Notes: generated from the letters alone by a model not told the origin. DNA of 64,000 nucleotides from Adiantum capillus-veneris (GCA_014529385.2 CM043943.1:99818355-99882354); one strand, 5' to 3'; shown: positions 50,449 through 61,357, counted from the stretch's first letter. Made by a program: numbers and translations.

Positions 50449-51545
50449 TCGAGTATGTCGAGATGCTCCTACCCATGAGTTTTGGTAGCATTTGGGCGCC
50501 TTTTCGCCGATTTACCATTTGGTGGCCTCTTGCAGGGCTCTAGAAGTTAGGGTTTTTTCCGATGGTTTTCTACTGCCCTTGGGCATCCAAGAGTGGTCTC
50601 CTATGCTAGGGTAAGCTGCCGATGAAGCCTCATTGCTTTTAGGTTAGCCGTTAGGTGGCCACTTCTACATGTAGGTCTCTACTGCCCTCTTCCCGTGTGA
50701 ACCCTACGTTAGTTTTCACGACAAAACAACAAACATGCGCGAAAAGCTCAAGGTGGTGAGTCTACCTCTCATGTCTGGGGCCTGTCAGGTGGTCGTGCGT
50801 GTCATAGAAGCTGCTGGAAGTTCCGTTCGCTCTAGGTGGCAAGAGCTCTCTCTCAAAAGGCAATAGTAGAAATGAGCGTAAAATGAAGTGAAAAAATATT
50901 ATAATGGGGGTCCCCGAACCACTTTCCATGAAATTTGACATGTGCTCCCAACTTCTTGCGAGATGCGGTTTAGGCTCAAAAATTTCTTGATTTGGACTTC
51001 ATTTGCCCAGTTTCCGAGAAATTTGACATTTCGATCAAAATCTGGCCAAAACACGCTTTTCGCTCCATTCACATAATTGCACCCCCATTGTACCATAGGT
51101 TTTCCTATAGTCACTGAATATCCCCATATTTTTTGTTTTTCATTACGACCATTTTTTTGCTGCTTTTTGTATTTTTGAAGTTTTTTTGCCGATAATTAGT
51201 AAAATTAAAAAGAAAATAGCAAATTAAACCCAAAAAATCCCCAAAAATCATAATAAATTAAAAATATCTCCACAAAACACTATATACACTCACATGCAAT
51301 GTTTATGGCCGGATTTCTCTGTTTTACCAATATTTTGTTCAAAAAATGGCTATTTTTACCTATATACACACACCTAGGGGCTTGATTTAGCGTTTGGCCC
51401 CATATACTTGTAGATTCATGTTGTATAAGGGCATATGTACTTGGGTTAGTCCAGAAAATTTTGCAATCAAACGACAACCCTCTAAAATAGTCAAAAAACA
51501 TGCCCTTTTTTGCTCTTTTTTCCATTGGGTCCGCGTTTGAGAATG
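50449..51545 (-). repeat. LTR-like region 3' of element C
   Basis: Non-coding, AT-rich around 51115-51300. It follows (minus strand) the element C tail and a purine tract at 51546-51558 (AGGAGGGGGGGAG). Short similarity to 1725-1790 supports an LTR shared with element D. No palindrome cluster like those at 0.3-1.4 kb or 24.3-25.2 kb is seen. No gene is supported. Confidence 0.4.
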
Positions 51546-51629
51546 CCTCCCCCCCTCCTAGCCGGAGTCCTCCTGGATGACAAGGTATCACCTCGGTGTA
51601 TGTGCCCTGCATGGAGTAAAAAATTGTGC

Positions 51630-52500
51630 TTATGCTTGGCCATGTAATGTGGCCCTATATAATGCATACTCGGTCAATGCATGGAAAAAATTAATGTTGT
51701 GCAAGAGGAGGGTATAAGCAAGATGCTTATTGGCATTCGCCCCGTCGAGGTCTCCTGTTTTTTGTTGATTTGGTCGGCAGATTGTCTTTGCAAGTAAAAG
51801 TTGTAACTCTACCGTCTTTCTAGCAAAAGTCTCTTGGTTTGACGCTACAGTCGAAATGACCATGGTCGTCTCCTTGGAGAGAATTGTCGTGGCGGAATTG
51901 GCCATAGACTTTGTCTCTTTTGCTTTCCATTTGTAGCTTTGCTTTGGAGGTTTTTGTAGGTTTATTGCTACTTCCGCGGGTGTCATTTTTGTGCTGTTGA
52001 TTGGCACCTACATTGATCGGTTTATTGGTTTCATATGTAGTGTGTGTCTGCCTTCCGATGTTGCTTGTACTGAAGGGAGTTCCTGTTGCTTTGGTTTCGG
52101 GATCCAAATGCGAGTCGCATTTAAGTTGTTGCTGATCATTTTCCTTGGGATCCATATCTGTTTTATCACCTTGGTTTTTGGTTGAACTGTGTGCTTCTGT
52201 TACTTCTTCTGTTGTATTGTGGTTTGTCTGCCATGTCATCTCTATCCTTCCGCACCCATACTTGTTTTCCACATGTTGCTAATCTTGATCTTTTCACTGC
52301 GGTCAGTGTTGTTGTATGTTTGGGGTGAACATGGTTGGCAGTTCCCTGTTTGTTCGCCATGGGTATCGTCTTGTTCTTTAGTGGCACCCATCCTTTTGGT
52401 TCTTTCTCCAGTGATTGTGTTGCTACCATCTGGTTCTTCCGGGGTTGCTGAGCAAAGGCTATCACCTGTTGTTCTTGTGCATGCTGTATTTTTATTGCTT
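51630..52500 (-). pseudogene. C-terminal tail of element C polyprotein
   Basis: Several overlapping minus-strand frames, rich in Thr, Lys, Asn and Gln, follow the retropepsin-like domain. The end has VELQLLLAKTICRPNQ, similar to IQLQALMFHKQLPSPS in element D. The frame changes at least twice. No known domain is recognised. Confidence 0.5.
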
Positions 52501-52860
52501 CCGCATTCCAATTAATCTGCACATTATACTCTTTTTGCCACGGTTATCCCAACAACATGGGGTGTTGTGTGCTTTCATCCTCGACCACATAAAACTTGTG
52601 TGGGTAAATATATTGATGTATTTGTACATGCACTATAGTCTAGCCCAATGTTTTCAACGAATGTGATGTACTACTTTCCAGCACTTGTGGAATAGGATGT
52701 AGTTGATCTTTGGGATTGAGCTGTTTGTATAATCTCTAAGAGATTCGATTTTCTTGAGCTCCAGAACCAAGCAATGTCGTCGATTCAACTTGATTGCTAC
52801 CCACTTGGATTGCAATTATTGGCTCCACTGTGTCTTCATCAAAATTCTTTAGTCGAATAG
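52500..52860 (-). pseudogene. Post-integrase retropepsin-like domain (element C)
   Basis: One minus-strand frame reads DEDTVEPIIAIQVG, then TTLLGSGAQENRIS at the active-site position, HKFYVVEDEST, and MLLG-stop-PWQKEYNVQINW. It aligns in order with element D (GIDVRINVKL, ALIDTCARVNVVN, HQFFVMEDGE, CLGVPWMRTYNAV). The retropepsin loop keeps a Gly-Ala but the catalytic Asp position is Gly or Ser in this copy. Three stops lie within it. Finding the same domain after the integrase in two elements argues that it belongs to the family. Confidence 0.75.
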
Positions 52861-53666
52861 TGTTAGGAAATAAGACGTAGCTAAATAGATAATTGAGTAG
52901 ATTACTTAATGGAGAGAGACATATTTATATACACGAGATTATAGAGTAGAGAGAGAGAGAGAGAGAGAGTACACATGATATACGTGGTTCACCCAATGTG
53001 GGCTACGTCCACGGAAAAGCAGCCACTCAATGGCTTTAGTACTTCAAAACAAGAAGTAGTTTACAAAGGGATTATACCCTTAATGGAGCTCCCGCCTTGC
53101 TTCACTCTCACCACCTCACACTCACCTTGTTGCATCAACTTCACACTATGAAATGTGTGTAGAAATGGCCTCCTTTTATAGGCCAAAAGGGCTGCCCTCT
53201 CTTATGAGAGACAGCCATGTGTAGCCGCCCTTGTGCGAATAAGTCCAAATCGGACCCTCCAATCCACCCATGTGTGGCCGCCCTTGAGAAGACAAGTCCG
53301 CTTTTGAATTCGGCCACAGGCCACCGGCCATTGACTTCCGGCCACCGGCCACCGGCCATTGACTTCCGACCACCGGCCATCGGCCATTGACTACCGGCCA
53401 ACCGACCGGTTGTTTTCCGACCACTTTTCGGCCGCCGTCCGGCCATAATATTCCGGTGAAAAAGAATATTCCGGCGAAAAAAAAGTTTCGGGGGCCTTCG
53501 CCCCCGAGGCCTTTAAAGTTGCCCTTGATTCTTGTCTGTGAAAATTTTGGTTTCCGGAGAGTGATTTTCCTTCACGCACAATGGCTTCTCCTCATAATGG
53601 GGGCCTTACAAATGTGCGCTTTTACCACAGAAAATTACAAGGGTAAATCAGGCTCCATACTTAACA
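52861..53666 (-). mobile_element. Solo LTR (806 bp) inserted in element C
   Basis: The ends TGTTAGG...CTTAACA are flanked by a perfect 5-bp duplication AATAG (52856-52860 and 53667-53671). A TATAAAAGG box on the minus strand (about 53172-53180) suggests minus orientation. It contains a (GA)n run (about 52948-52968) and GC-rich tandem repeats. A solo LTR results from recombination between the two LTRs of an element. No internal sequence remains. Confidence 0.92.
53213..53410. repeat. GC-rich tandem repeats inside the solo LTR
   Basis: GGCCATTGACTTCCG recurs at 53326, 53354 and 53382 (28-bp period) within CCGGCCA-rich sequence. Upstream, a 58-bp unit (CATGTGTAGCCGCCCTTG, then AAGTCC) occurs twice at about 53213 and 53271. 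The CCGG/GGCC density makes this a strong methylation target and hairpin former. Confidence 0.88.
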
Positions 53667-53671
53667 AATAG

Positions 53672-54434
53672 CATTTATTTGCAATGGTGATCCACATTGT
53701 TGTTGTTGTCGTAGAAGCCTTCTTTTTGCGATGCGTTCTTTTGCTTCTGCCTGGGCTTCTTCTCGTACCCTCTATTTATCCTTCATTTGTTGTTTTTCTT
53801 GATGGATTTGTTGAAGCATATCCCGTGTTAGTGGTAAATGATATTTTTTTAATCGACACCCTCTAATCCAATTTGGCATTTCTTCACGTGCTAATGTAGC
53901 AAGCTTGACAGCTCCACTTTGTGATACGTCACTAATCACAAAGGGTCTCATCCCTCACTTTTTAAGTTTCTTGGCATGTTGCTTCAAGGTATAAACAAGT
54001 ACATAATCACCTGTTTTGAACTTATTCGTGCGCACATGCTTGTCAAAAAACTCTTTTTGTCATCTCCTTTTAGCATAGATCAAAGCTACAACTCTCAATC
54101 GTAGTTCATCTAGCTTTTCAAGATCATCCACTCTTGAAGAGAACTCATGCCCTGTCCATTCTGAGCGTTTCGCTACTTGTCTACGTAGAGTTGGAATTAA
54201 AAACTCTATGGGTAATATAGCGTTTAGACCAAACACCATGTTGTACGGTGTTGTTCCTATTGATGTTTTGTAAGCTACCCTGTATGCCCATAGTGTTGAG
54301 TGTAACTGCTGATCCCAGTCTGTCCTTGACTCTGATACAGTTTTAGTCAGAACAGTGCACAGTGTTTTATTTGTGGCCTTAGCTTGTACATTTTCGTGTG
54401 GATGATATGAAGTAGATTTTCTATGTATGACCAT
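53672..54434 (-). pseudogene. Element C: end of integrase core and C-terminal domain
   Basis: Minus-strand frame 54434-54060 gives VIHRKSTSYHPHENVQAKAT (the catalytic Glu region; the expected QAE reads QAK), LWAYRVAYKTSIGTTPYNMV and IPTLRRQVAKRSEWTGHEF. After a frame change it continues with decayed C-terminal domain sequence to 53672, matching element D residues around KSFFDQHV to KKYNLPLTTE. The Glu-to-Lys change at the third catalytic position would abolish strand transfer. Confidence 0.75.
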
Positions 54435-54998
54435 GAATTCCTCTAGCAGATATTCAATGACTTCATTAAGAAAATGTGTTCCTCAATCACTGGCAATTTC
54501 TATTGGTAATCCGTATCGTACAAAGACATTCTCATACAAAAATTGTGCAGGGGTTCGTGCGTCTGCTTTTTGTGTTGCCTTGGCTTCTGTCCATTTTGTG
54601 AGATAGTGCATAGACACAATGATATATTGGGTATGGGTGGGATATGCAGGGGGTGAAATAGGCCCCACAAAATCAATGCACCATTTTGCAAATGCCCTTG
54701 CTTCCATCATTGGTTGTAGTGGCATCTCATCTCTCTTTATCGACAATTTGGTGCGCTGACATGCGTCTCAACGCTTTACAAACTCCTCAGCATCCATATG
54801 CAATGTAGGCCACCATATTCCTGTGGTTAAGAAAATGTTTACCGTCTTATCGCCTGAAAAATTCCCTCCACTTATTCCTCCATGTGCGTGTTCTAGAATC
54901 AAGAGGTATTCATTTTCACTTGCACAGATTCTAAGTTGATTGTCCTTTCCTCGCTTATAGAGTTGATTCTCAATGAAATTAAAGTCACGAGCCTCCAA
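54435..54998 (-). pseudogene. Element C: second H2C2 module and integrase core
   Basis: The frame reads NQLYKRGKDNQLRICASENE, then HAHGGISGGNFSGDKT and stop-DACQRTK (H2C2; a stop replaces the residue before DAC, and His of GGH is Asn). Next come Asp in WCIDFVGPISPP and Asp in IEIASD followed by a stop. Close match to element D 4093-4764. The frame is continuous apart from these two stops. Confidence 0.82.
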
Positions 54999-55032
54999 CT
55001 CTATAGCCCTTTTCCGTGCTTTTGTTATGTTT

Positions 55033-55314
55033 TCAGGGATTGTACTTGTGGTTTACCTGAAACAATGTCGCGTGATCCACTGGTCGTTTGGCACTACATA
55101 TAGTACAATTGTTAACATAAGCATGTGTGTCAGCATACATAGTTGGCCAATAAACCCCTAATTGTTTCAGTCTCTCGTGTGTTTTCATTGTTGAACAATG
55201 AAATGCACAATCCTGGATGTGTGCTTCTTCAAGATAACATTCAAATTCCTCTGGATTTATACACAATCGTAGAATCTTGTCCGATCCTAGATAATACAGT
55301 CGTCCTGCAATCAA
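55033..55314 (-). pseudogene. Element C: first (extra) H2C2 module
   Basis: 93 residues: GRLYYLGSDKILRLCINPEE, EAHIQDCAFHCSTMKTHERL, QLGVYWPTMYAD, CTICSAKRP. This repeats the layout LY...LR.C...EE...H...H...G.YWP......C..C of the module that follows directly at 54998-54768. The modules are about 30 residues apart. Element D has the same pair. Confidence 0.75.
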
Positions 55315-56164
55315 CTAGAACTTTTTTGTTTGTCGAATTGTTTGTTGTTCGGATCTATCTTCCTTGTTATCAAATCTACCTCCAAAGGAAAGAATGCTAA
55401 CAATTTCCTGAGACCATTTGGGTATCATTTCAATATTGAAAAGATAAGCATCAGGTATGTCATCATCTACTCCTTCAGAAGCTTCCCCATTTTGCAGCCT
55501 TGAAAGACGATCAGCCCGTAGATGAGTTTTACCCTTTTTGACCACCACTATGAAGTCAAACTCTAGCAGTATAATAAACCAACGTACAATTCTCCCAGTA
55601 TTGCATGGTTTATTTACCAGATACAAAAGAGCTTGATGATCTGTAAAGAACACAAATTTGTTTGCAAGCAAATAATGCCGAAGAACAAAAATTTGTTTGC
55701 AAGCAAATAATGCCGAAATTTCTTTACAACATAAATCATTCCTAACCCCTCTGTTTCAGTGGTTGTATAGTTCTTTTCTGCATTATTTAGCTGTCGGCTT
55801 GCATAACAAACTGGGAAATCCATTGTTTTGTCTCCAGGTTGAGCCGGAATACTCCCAATTGCATATGCAGATGCATCAATGTGAACATGGAATATCTTTT
55901 CCCAATCTGGTGCTTAAGTACAGGTGCTGATAGAAGGTTTTCGTTCAACTTTTGGAATGAAGTTTCACACTCCTTAATCCAGTCGAAACTGACTAACAAA
56001 CGATACAGAGAATGTGCAATGACTACATACATATATATGCAATGACTGCATACATATATGCACAGAGAATGTGCAATGACTGCATACATATATATGAATC
56101 TTCGATAATATCCGCAGTGTCCCATGAAGGATTGCACTTGTTTTGCATTAGTAGGCCTGGGCAA
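55315..56164 (-). pseudogene. Element C: RT connection and RNase H, with internal duplications
   Basis: SFMGHCGYYRRFI (RT connection), DWIKECETSFQKLNENLLSA, PVCYASRQLNNAEKNYTTTE, FTDHQALLYLVNKPC and LRADRLSRLQNGE are in the usual Ty3 RNase H order. Two small tandem duplications break the frame. One is a 35-bp period duplication at about 55654-55718, and 35 is not a multiple of three. The other is repeated GCAATGACTGCATACATATA units at about 56009-56096. Confidence 0.85.
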
Positions 56165-56187
56165 GTCTACTATGACTTTGATTTTGT

Positions 56188-57000
56188 CTAGTCAGTGGTT
56201 ATACCATTTCTTGAGACAATATGTCCTAAGATGCGGCCTTGCCTAACCATAAAAATAAACTTTTCCGGGTTGAGACAGATTCGATATATTCTGCACTTCT
56301 CAAATACCTTTTGTAAATGGTCAATATGTTCCTCTCGTAGAAGAGAGTGTACACAAAGATCATCCATATATATTTCTAAGAAGATTCTTAGGTATTCTTT
56401 GAGCGCATGAGTCATTAACCTCTGAAAGGTAACTGGTGTATTGGTTAAGCCAAAAGGCATAACTCTATATGCATATATTCCCCATTCTGTGGCAAGCGCT
56501 GTTATGTGTTGATCCTCCATTGCAATTGCCAGTTGGTTATACCTCGAAAACCCATATACAAAGGAATAAGCCCTTTTCCCAGCCACCCTCTGAAGTACAT
56601 GTTCTGTGATCGGCAAGGGATAATTATACCTTATGGTGGCTGCATTTACCTTCTTGAGGTTTACACACACTCGCAGCTTTCCGTTCTTTTTGGGGACAAC
56701 CACAATGGGTGACACCCAATCTGTATGTTCGATTTCATAGATGAATTCAACATCCATCAGCTTGTCAATCTCCCCTTTGATTCATTTAGCAAGTGTGTCA
56801 TTATATGTGTAAGGACGCTGTTTGCTAGGTTTGGCATCTGATTTCAATGGAATTGTATGTTGGCATATCGATGGATCAACTCCTTTGAGGTCTTTGTAAG
56901 ACCATGCAAACACATCTTTATACTTCTTGAAAAGTTGTGTTAGCGGTTCTTCTTCTCCAGGCTCTAAATCAGTTGCGATATAGACCGGCTGAGGCTTTTC
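56188..57000 (-). pseudogene. Element C: reverse transcriptase
   Basis: TDWVSPIVVVPKKNGKLRVC, AYSFVYGFSRYNQLAIAMED, GIYAYRVMPFGLTNTPVTFQ, the catalytic IYMDDLCVHS and GRILGHIVSRNGITTD follow in order in one frame (56188-56757). Upstream to about 57000 the fingers region is frame-shifted. The YMDD box is intact, so RT is the best-preserved part of the element. Confidence 0.9.
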
Positions 57001-57284
57001 ACCTGTTCAGCGAGGTCTATCCGTTTTGCATTTTCCGGCTCATCGTAAGATTCCTAGTTTATTCTTTCCTTGACTGGTGGTGTCATTATGATTTTTCTGT
57101 CCTGGATGGTGAATTTTCGATAGTGGGATGATACATTCATGTTTCCTTTTTTTGACTCCTCCTTACCATCACTTTCTCCCTCAGTCGTCCATACCTCTCG
57201 AAATGACCATTTTAGTTCTTGGTATTTATTTTTACGCTCCAATTTGGTCCACTCTGGGTCTTTTGTTTTTTCCTGTTTTGATTT

Positions 57285-58799
57285 TTAGGATTTTTTTGAT
57301 TTTGTTTCTATTTTAGCCTTCTGTACTTGTCTTATTTCCTCTCGCGTTCTTTCCCTTCGAACTTTTGAGAATCTGCCTGATATTTGGTCGTTTATACAAT
57401 CCTCTGCTTTGACAAGCATTAGATAGTGAGTTTTATCTTTTATCTTGGGCATCAGGTTCTCTCTCATTTTGTTTTCTGCTTGTTTTTTCCTATAGCGTTC
57501 GTGGCATCTAGGGTGCTGATTGGCAAAATCATAAAACTTGATATTCGCTATTTTCTCCCCACGCTCGCTTGAGCTGTCTGAACACTCGTTGTCTACATCG
57601 TTATTTACCTCCAGATGCTCAAAGGAGTTATAAAACTCTTCTTCTTCTGGTGGTTCTACACCCTCATCTCCTGCTGGTATAAGGCTTACCATGTAATAGG
57701 GTAGCACATCATAGCCGTCCTTATCGCAAAATTTTTCTGTTGGGCTATCTGTAATGGTACACACATCCAATGTTGCTAGTATGTGTTCCCATTCCAGAGG
57801 TTCTAAGGCATCTTCAAGAAAAGGTTCCGGAATATAATCCTTGTCCTTAATTGCTCTTTCTAAGACGCATTCCTCTCTTTTTAAGCTCCCACAATGTGAA
57901 GCTCCGCACATACATAGCTTTTTTTGTTGCCCTAACCATGCTGGGAGTTCGGAACCTGCCAATGTAGCTGAATCAAACTCTTCCACTGGTGTCTGGTTCA
58001 CATCTTTGTAACTATGGTCTTTTAGGTGTATTTTGGTTGTAGTCTCGCCATGTCTGAGGTATATGTGGTCGTAACCCCAATCCTGGACCATCTTTAATTG
58101 TATCATGAATGGTCTTCCCAAGATGATCTCTTAATTGTTCTTTTTGTCAAAATCGACTATTGCAAACATATGCTCATACTCAATTCCGCACGAGGTGACA
58201 ATTACTTTTTCTAAGAGTTCTAGAGGCTTTTCCATGAACCAATCTGCCAATTGCAAGTTCATTCTGGTAGCTCTCAAAGCCGGTTTTCCCCATTTTTTCC
58301 ATATTTCCTTGGTGGAGATAGCGACTCCTGCTCCACTGTCAAGAATAGCTTTTGAAACTACTCCTTGGAATTCTACTGGTAGTGTGGTGTTTCCATCTTC
58401 TCCCTCGCAATATTCTCCAACCTTGTTTAAAGGTACTGGCCTAGTGTTTAGTTGAGGCTTGTCCAATTCTCTGATCCCTTCTTGAAGCTTCGAGGTGCAG
58501 TCTTTTACTCCAAATGTTTCTAAGCATTTGCCTACGGTGGTCCATATGTTTGGTCGTAACCTCAGGACTTCGGCTAATGTGATTGTGCATTCCACCGGGG
58601 TGGACAATAACTCAATCAACCCTTGTGAATCCATCACTCTGCTAAAAGAAAGTCTTTGAGATGGGATTGCTCTCACCTCAGACTTGGCTTCATACTCTCC
58701 TAGGTAAGAGGGTAGAGTTTCTAGCGAGTCTGGTTGGCTGTGCCCCCCCGAACTAATTGATCCATGGTCTCCCCCTTGTGAATGCATATCAAAGTTCAT
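57285..58799 (-). pseudogene. Element C: protease 1 and long linker
   Basis: One minus-strand frame reads AILDSGAGVAISTKEIWKKW (retropepsin DSGA intact), LQLADWFMEKP and FAIVDFDKKNN. After a stop at about 58130 comes GRPFMIQLKMVQDWGYD, the end of the protease. The remaining roughly 220 residues (CMCGASHCGSLKREECV, acidic EEEEF, basic C-terminus) are a linker before RT that I cannot assign. This is the normal, pre-RT protease, so the post-integrase domain is additional. Confidence 0.82.
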
Positions 58800-58817
58800 T
58801 TGTGATCTTGCTTCAAA

Positions 58818-59337
58818 TTATTCAATAGGAGGTAAGATCTCATTTTTCTCTTTTCTTGTGCTATTCATTTGGTAACTCACTCTGTTAGCTTCGTTGGCAT
58901 CACGGATTTGCTTCCACAGGTCATCTAGACCGTTATAATCCTTACCCATTTCTACCACTTTTTTAGGTTGGAACCCATCACTTGTATCATCTGTTGTGTT
59001 TGGCACTATGATAGGCTCTCTCCTAGACTCAAAAGTAGTCGTGAGTCTCTCCTTCGTGCCTATTTGTTTCTCTAACGTTGGTTTGATAGGGGGTTGGAGT
59101 TGGTACTTCATGCCAACTTGCAGGTTTACCAAGCGGGTTTTCTATCAAGGATTGAGCTGTTTCAATCATCTTTTGACACATTTCCAACCTCTGTTTTTCT
59201 ATTTCGGCATATGGATAAGTCATCCATCTTTGCTCTTGGGTTTGGTTGTTTTTGAGTCTGGCTTCATAGGCTTTTAAAAGTGCGTCTAACTGCTCATTTA
59301 CCTTTTCTCCCAACATTTCTCCCAACACCAGAGACAA
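58818..59337 (-). pseudogene. Element C: Gag-like segment, 5' end cut at the direct repeat
   Basis: Two overlapping minus frames (59337-59029, 59132-58818) read LVLGEMLGEKVNEQLDALLK, RWMTYPYAEIEKQRLEMCQK and MGKDYNGLDDLWKQIRDANE. No zinc knuckle is seen. The sequence stops being element C at about 59324, where a repeat shared with 63587-64000 begins. An ATG with MDNNDA lies within that repeat (about 59393) and would splice in phase to LSLVLGE through GTAAGT...TAG, but the intron would be only about 38 bp, shorter than plant introns. Confidence 0.5.
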
Positions 59338-59979
59338 GCTATCAAGAACTTAACAAAAAAACACCAAGACACTTACGCATCATTGTTGTCCATTACTTCA
59401 CGTTGGAAGGGAGACAAAGTATCCAAGCTTAGTCCAAATCCACCCTCCTTGATTCAGCGAATGTCGGGCTTACACTAGTAGGAGAAATGATAGATTTCCT
59501 ACTCTCAATTGAATGATCACTCTCTCTCTTACAATGGCATAGATTTCCCTTGCTAATCCCTTATTACAACACATGCACATGCATAAGACAATGAGCTTCC
59601 ACTCAAGAGCTCCTTCTAGAGAGGTTGAGCTTGGCTTCTCAAGCTATAGCATAGTGCTCTTGCTTATGGCTTCCCCCTTTTATGCTAGCTACACCCTCCT
59701 TTTATAGCAATTTTGAAGGCTAGGGTTACTCCTCTAACCATGGTTGGGTTAGATTTTCAGCAATTTATCTAATTTCTTTTGCTTGGAATTATCAAGAAGT
59801 TGGTGGGGAAAGAGAGAGGAGAGAAATGGAGGTGATAGGACTTTTCATAGTGGGTTAGTGTTAGTAGAGTTAGTATTAATTTACAAATGGAATTGAATAT
59901 TTACAATGGGAGTATCCATGTAGGATACAAATAAGGAAGAAAAACTCTTAAGAGGTAAGAAAAGGTGGATTTCTTACAG
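59324..59979 (-). repeat. Direct repeat L (candidate LTR, minus orientation)
   Basis: 59324-59738 matches 63587-64000 with one substitution and one single-base indel. It continues beyond 59738, but the partner runs off the window. A TATAAAAGGAGGG promoter-like sequence is on the minus strand near 59705. The right end may be TGTAAGAAATCC (minus) at 59979, overlapping the gag stop. The left end lacks the expected CA, and no polypurine tract precedes it, so LTR status is unproven. Confidence 0.8.
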
Positions 59980-61308
59980 GGTTGATGCTCCAAGTGTCTT
60001 GAGTAGGGCCAATTTTGACGCTTGTTGACGGTCCACTAGCTTTGACGGTCTCCTAGTGCTAACTGCCCTTGTTAAATCCCTCCTAACTTGTGGACATAAT
60101 GCAAGAAATTGAGGCCATGAAATATCAGGACCCTTACCTCTCATGTCTTCCAACAAGTTGTACGGAGCCATACCATGTCCAAGAGGGAAGTCTTGGAGGT
60201 TGATACGACGTCGAGTCCTCTTGGTTTCCTTGGTTTCCTTTGCCTTCTTGCCTTGTCCATGGTCACTCTGTGATGTGACTCCTTCTTTCTCTTTACCTTT
60301 TCCTCGGCCACGCTTAATTCCATTGGCTTCCATGTCAACCTCATTTGAATTTGTCACCTCTACCACATGCACATTTGGATCTGGCAAAGGTGGAACTCCT
60401 TCTACCCCTTGTGGAGGTGGTCTTGGTCCATTTGGCCTTTGTAGAAGCCTTGGTTGTTGACCAGTTCCTTCACCTGCATTCATCACTGGGTAATTCAAGT
60501 TAGGCCTCCCTGGCTCCCCACGGGGCCAAGGACAATTATACATCCCATGTCCAGACTCTCTGCAATTCCAACATTGCAAGACTCTCCTAGGTCGTGGATC
60601 TCGCTCTTCAGACTTCTTTGCTTGTCCCTTTGGACCTACAGCTTGTGCAAGGTGAATTGACAGGCTGCTTAAAGATTCGTTTAACTTCTCAATTACTTCC
60701 GCCGTTACCTCAGGAATCTCCCTCGATGTTGATGCTTGTGACTTACCTTTGGGTCTAAGACCTTCTATTGGAACCTCTCCCCTTAAGCACTTGAGTTTCC
60801 TATACTTCTCAGCAGCCCTAGTTTCAGCTGCATCAAAAGTAGCAGGTGCACCCGCCTCAACTTTTACCTTAAGGTCAGGAAAGAGTCCGGCTATGAACCT
60901 CTCCTTCTTTAAAAATTCTGCACCATCACCAGGGTTAGCAACATTTCGTATCCATAGAGCCCAAAGACGTAGAAACTCTTGCTTGTACAAGTAGTAGTCA
61001 TCTAAGTCTTTTTGCTTATGAGAAACAATGTCTTGCCATAGTTTTTGAGTGTTTTGGGGATCAAAGAAGTATCTCTTAAAACGATTCAAAACTTTTGTGT
61101 AATTCCCCTTAACTTCCTCAGGCAAAGAGTCAAACCAAGTACTAGCATCTTTCCTAAGGACCACCTCAAACATTTCTACACGTTCTTGATCGGTTACTAT
61201 CCTCTTGATACGGCAAGACATCTTGAAATTTGCTAAAAATAATTCTGCATCCTCTCCAGGCTCTCCAAAGAAAAGAGGATATCTAGACATTTGGCGTTGG
61301 CTCTCCAT
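59974..61308 (-). CDS. Intact Gag (capsid/nucleocapsid) of element H
   Basis: An ATG at 61308 opens a 444-residue uninterrupted frame: MESQRQMSRYPLFFGEPGED, then FKMSCRIK and DASTWFDSLPEEVKGNYTKV, the Gag core; FLKKERFIAGLFPDLKVKVE; a complete zinc knuckle CWNCRESGHGMYNC; a Pro-rich stretch; a Lys/Arg-rich region (KRGRGKGKEKEG); and WPQFLALCPQVRRDLTRAVS, homologous to the Gag-PR junction of element G. No protease follows: the frame ends after 29 more residues at the boundary of repeat L. It is the only long undamaged retroelement ORF here, consistent with a young or still-selected gag-only element. Confidence 0.9.
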   Translation of the reverse strand: MESQRQMSRYPLFFGEPGEDAELFLANFKMSCRIKRIVTDQERVEMFEVVLRKDASTWFDSLPEEVKGNYTKVLNRFKRYFFDPQNTQKLWQDIVSHKQKDLDDYYLYKQEFLRLWALWIRNVANPGDGAEFLKKERFIAGLFPDLKVKVEAGAPATFDAAETRAAEKYRKLKCLRGEVPIEGLRPKGKSQASTSREIPEVTAEVIEKLNESLSSLSIHLAQAVGPKGQAKKSEERDPRPRRVLQCWNCRESGHGMYNCPWPRGEPGRPNLNYPVMNAGEGTGQQPRLLQRPNGPRPPPQGVEGVPPLPDPNVHVVEVTNSNEVDMEANGIKRGRGKGKEKEGVTSQSDHGQGKKAKETKETKRTRRRINLQDFPLGHGMAPYNLLEDMRGKGPDISWPQFLALCPQVRRDLTRAVSTRRPSKLVDRQQASKLALLKTLGASTL

Positions 61309-61357
61309 TATTATGAAAGATTACCACACGAGTTACAATAAGGGATACAATAGAGAT

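Larger units (their letters stand above)
51546..59337 (-). mobile_element. Ty3/gypsy element C, nearly full pol on the minus strand
   Basis: Minus-strand order: Gag-like segment (59337-58818), protease 1 (58799-58080), long acidic/basic linker (to 57285), RT (57000-56188), RNase H (56164-55315), first H2C2 (55314-55033), second H2C2 and integrase core (54998-54435), integrase C-terminus (54434-53672), retropepsin-like domain 2 (52860-52500) and low-complexity tail (to 51630). A solo LTR interrupts it at 52861-53666. No second RNase H is seen, so it differs from Tat elements A and B. It is the better-preserved representative of the architecture in element D. Confidence 0.85.

Noticed and set aside
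54060-54434. A complete functional integrase in element C
   Set aside because: Two stops and the QAK in place of QAE at the third catalytic position rule it out.
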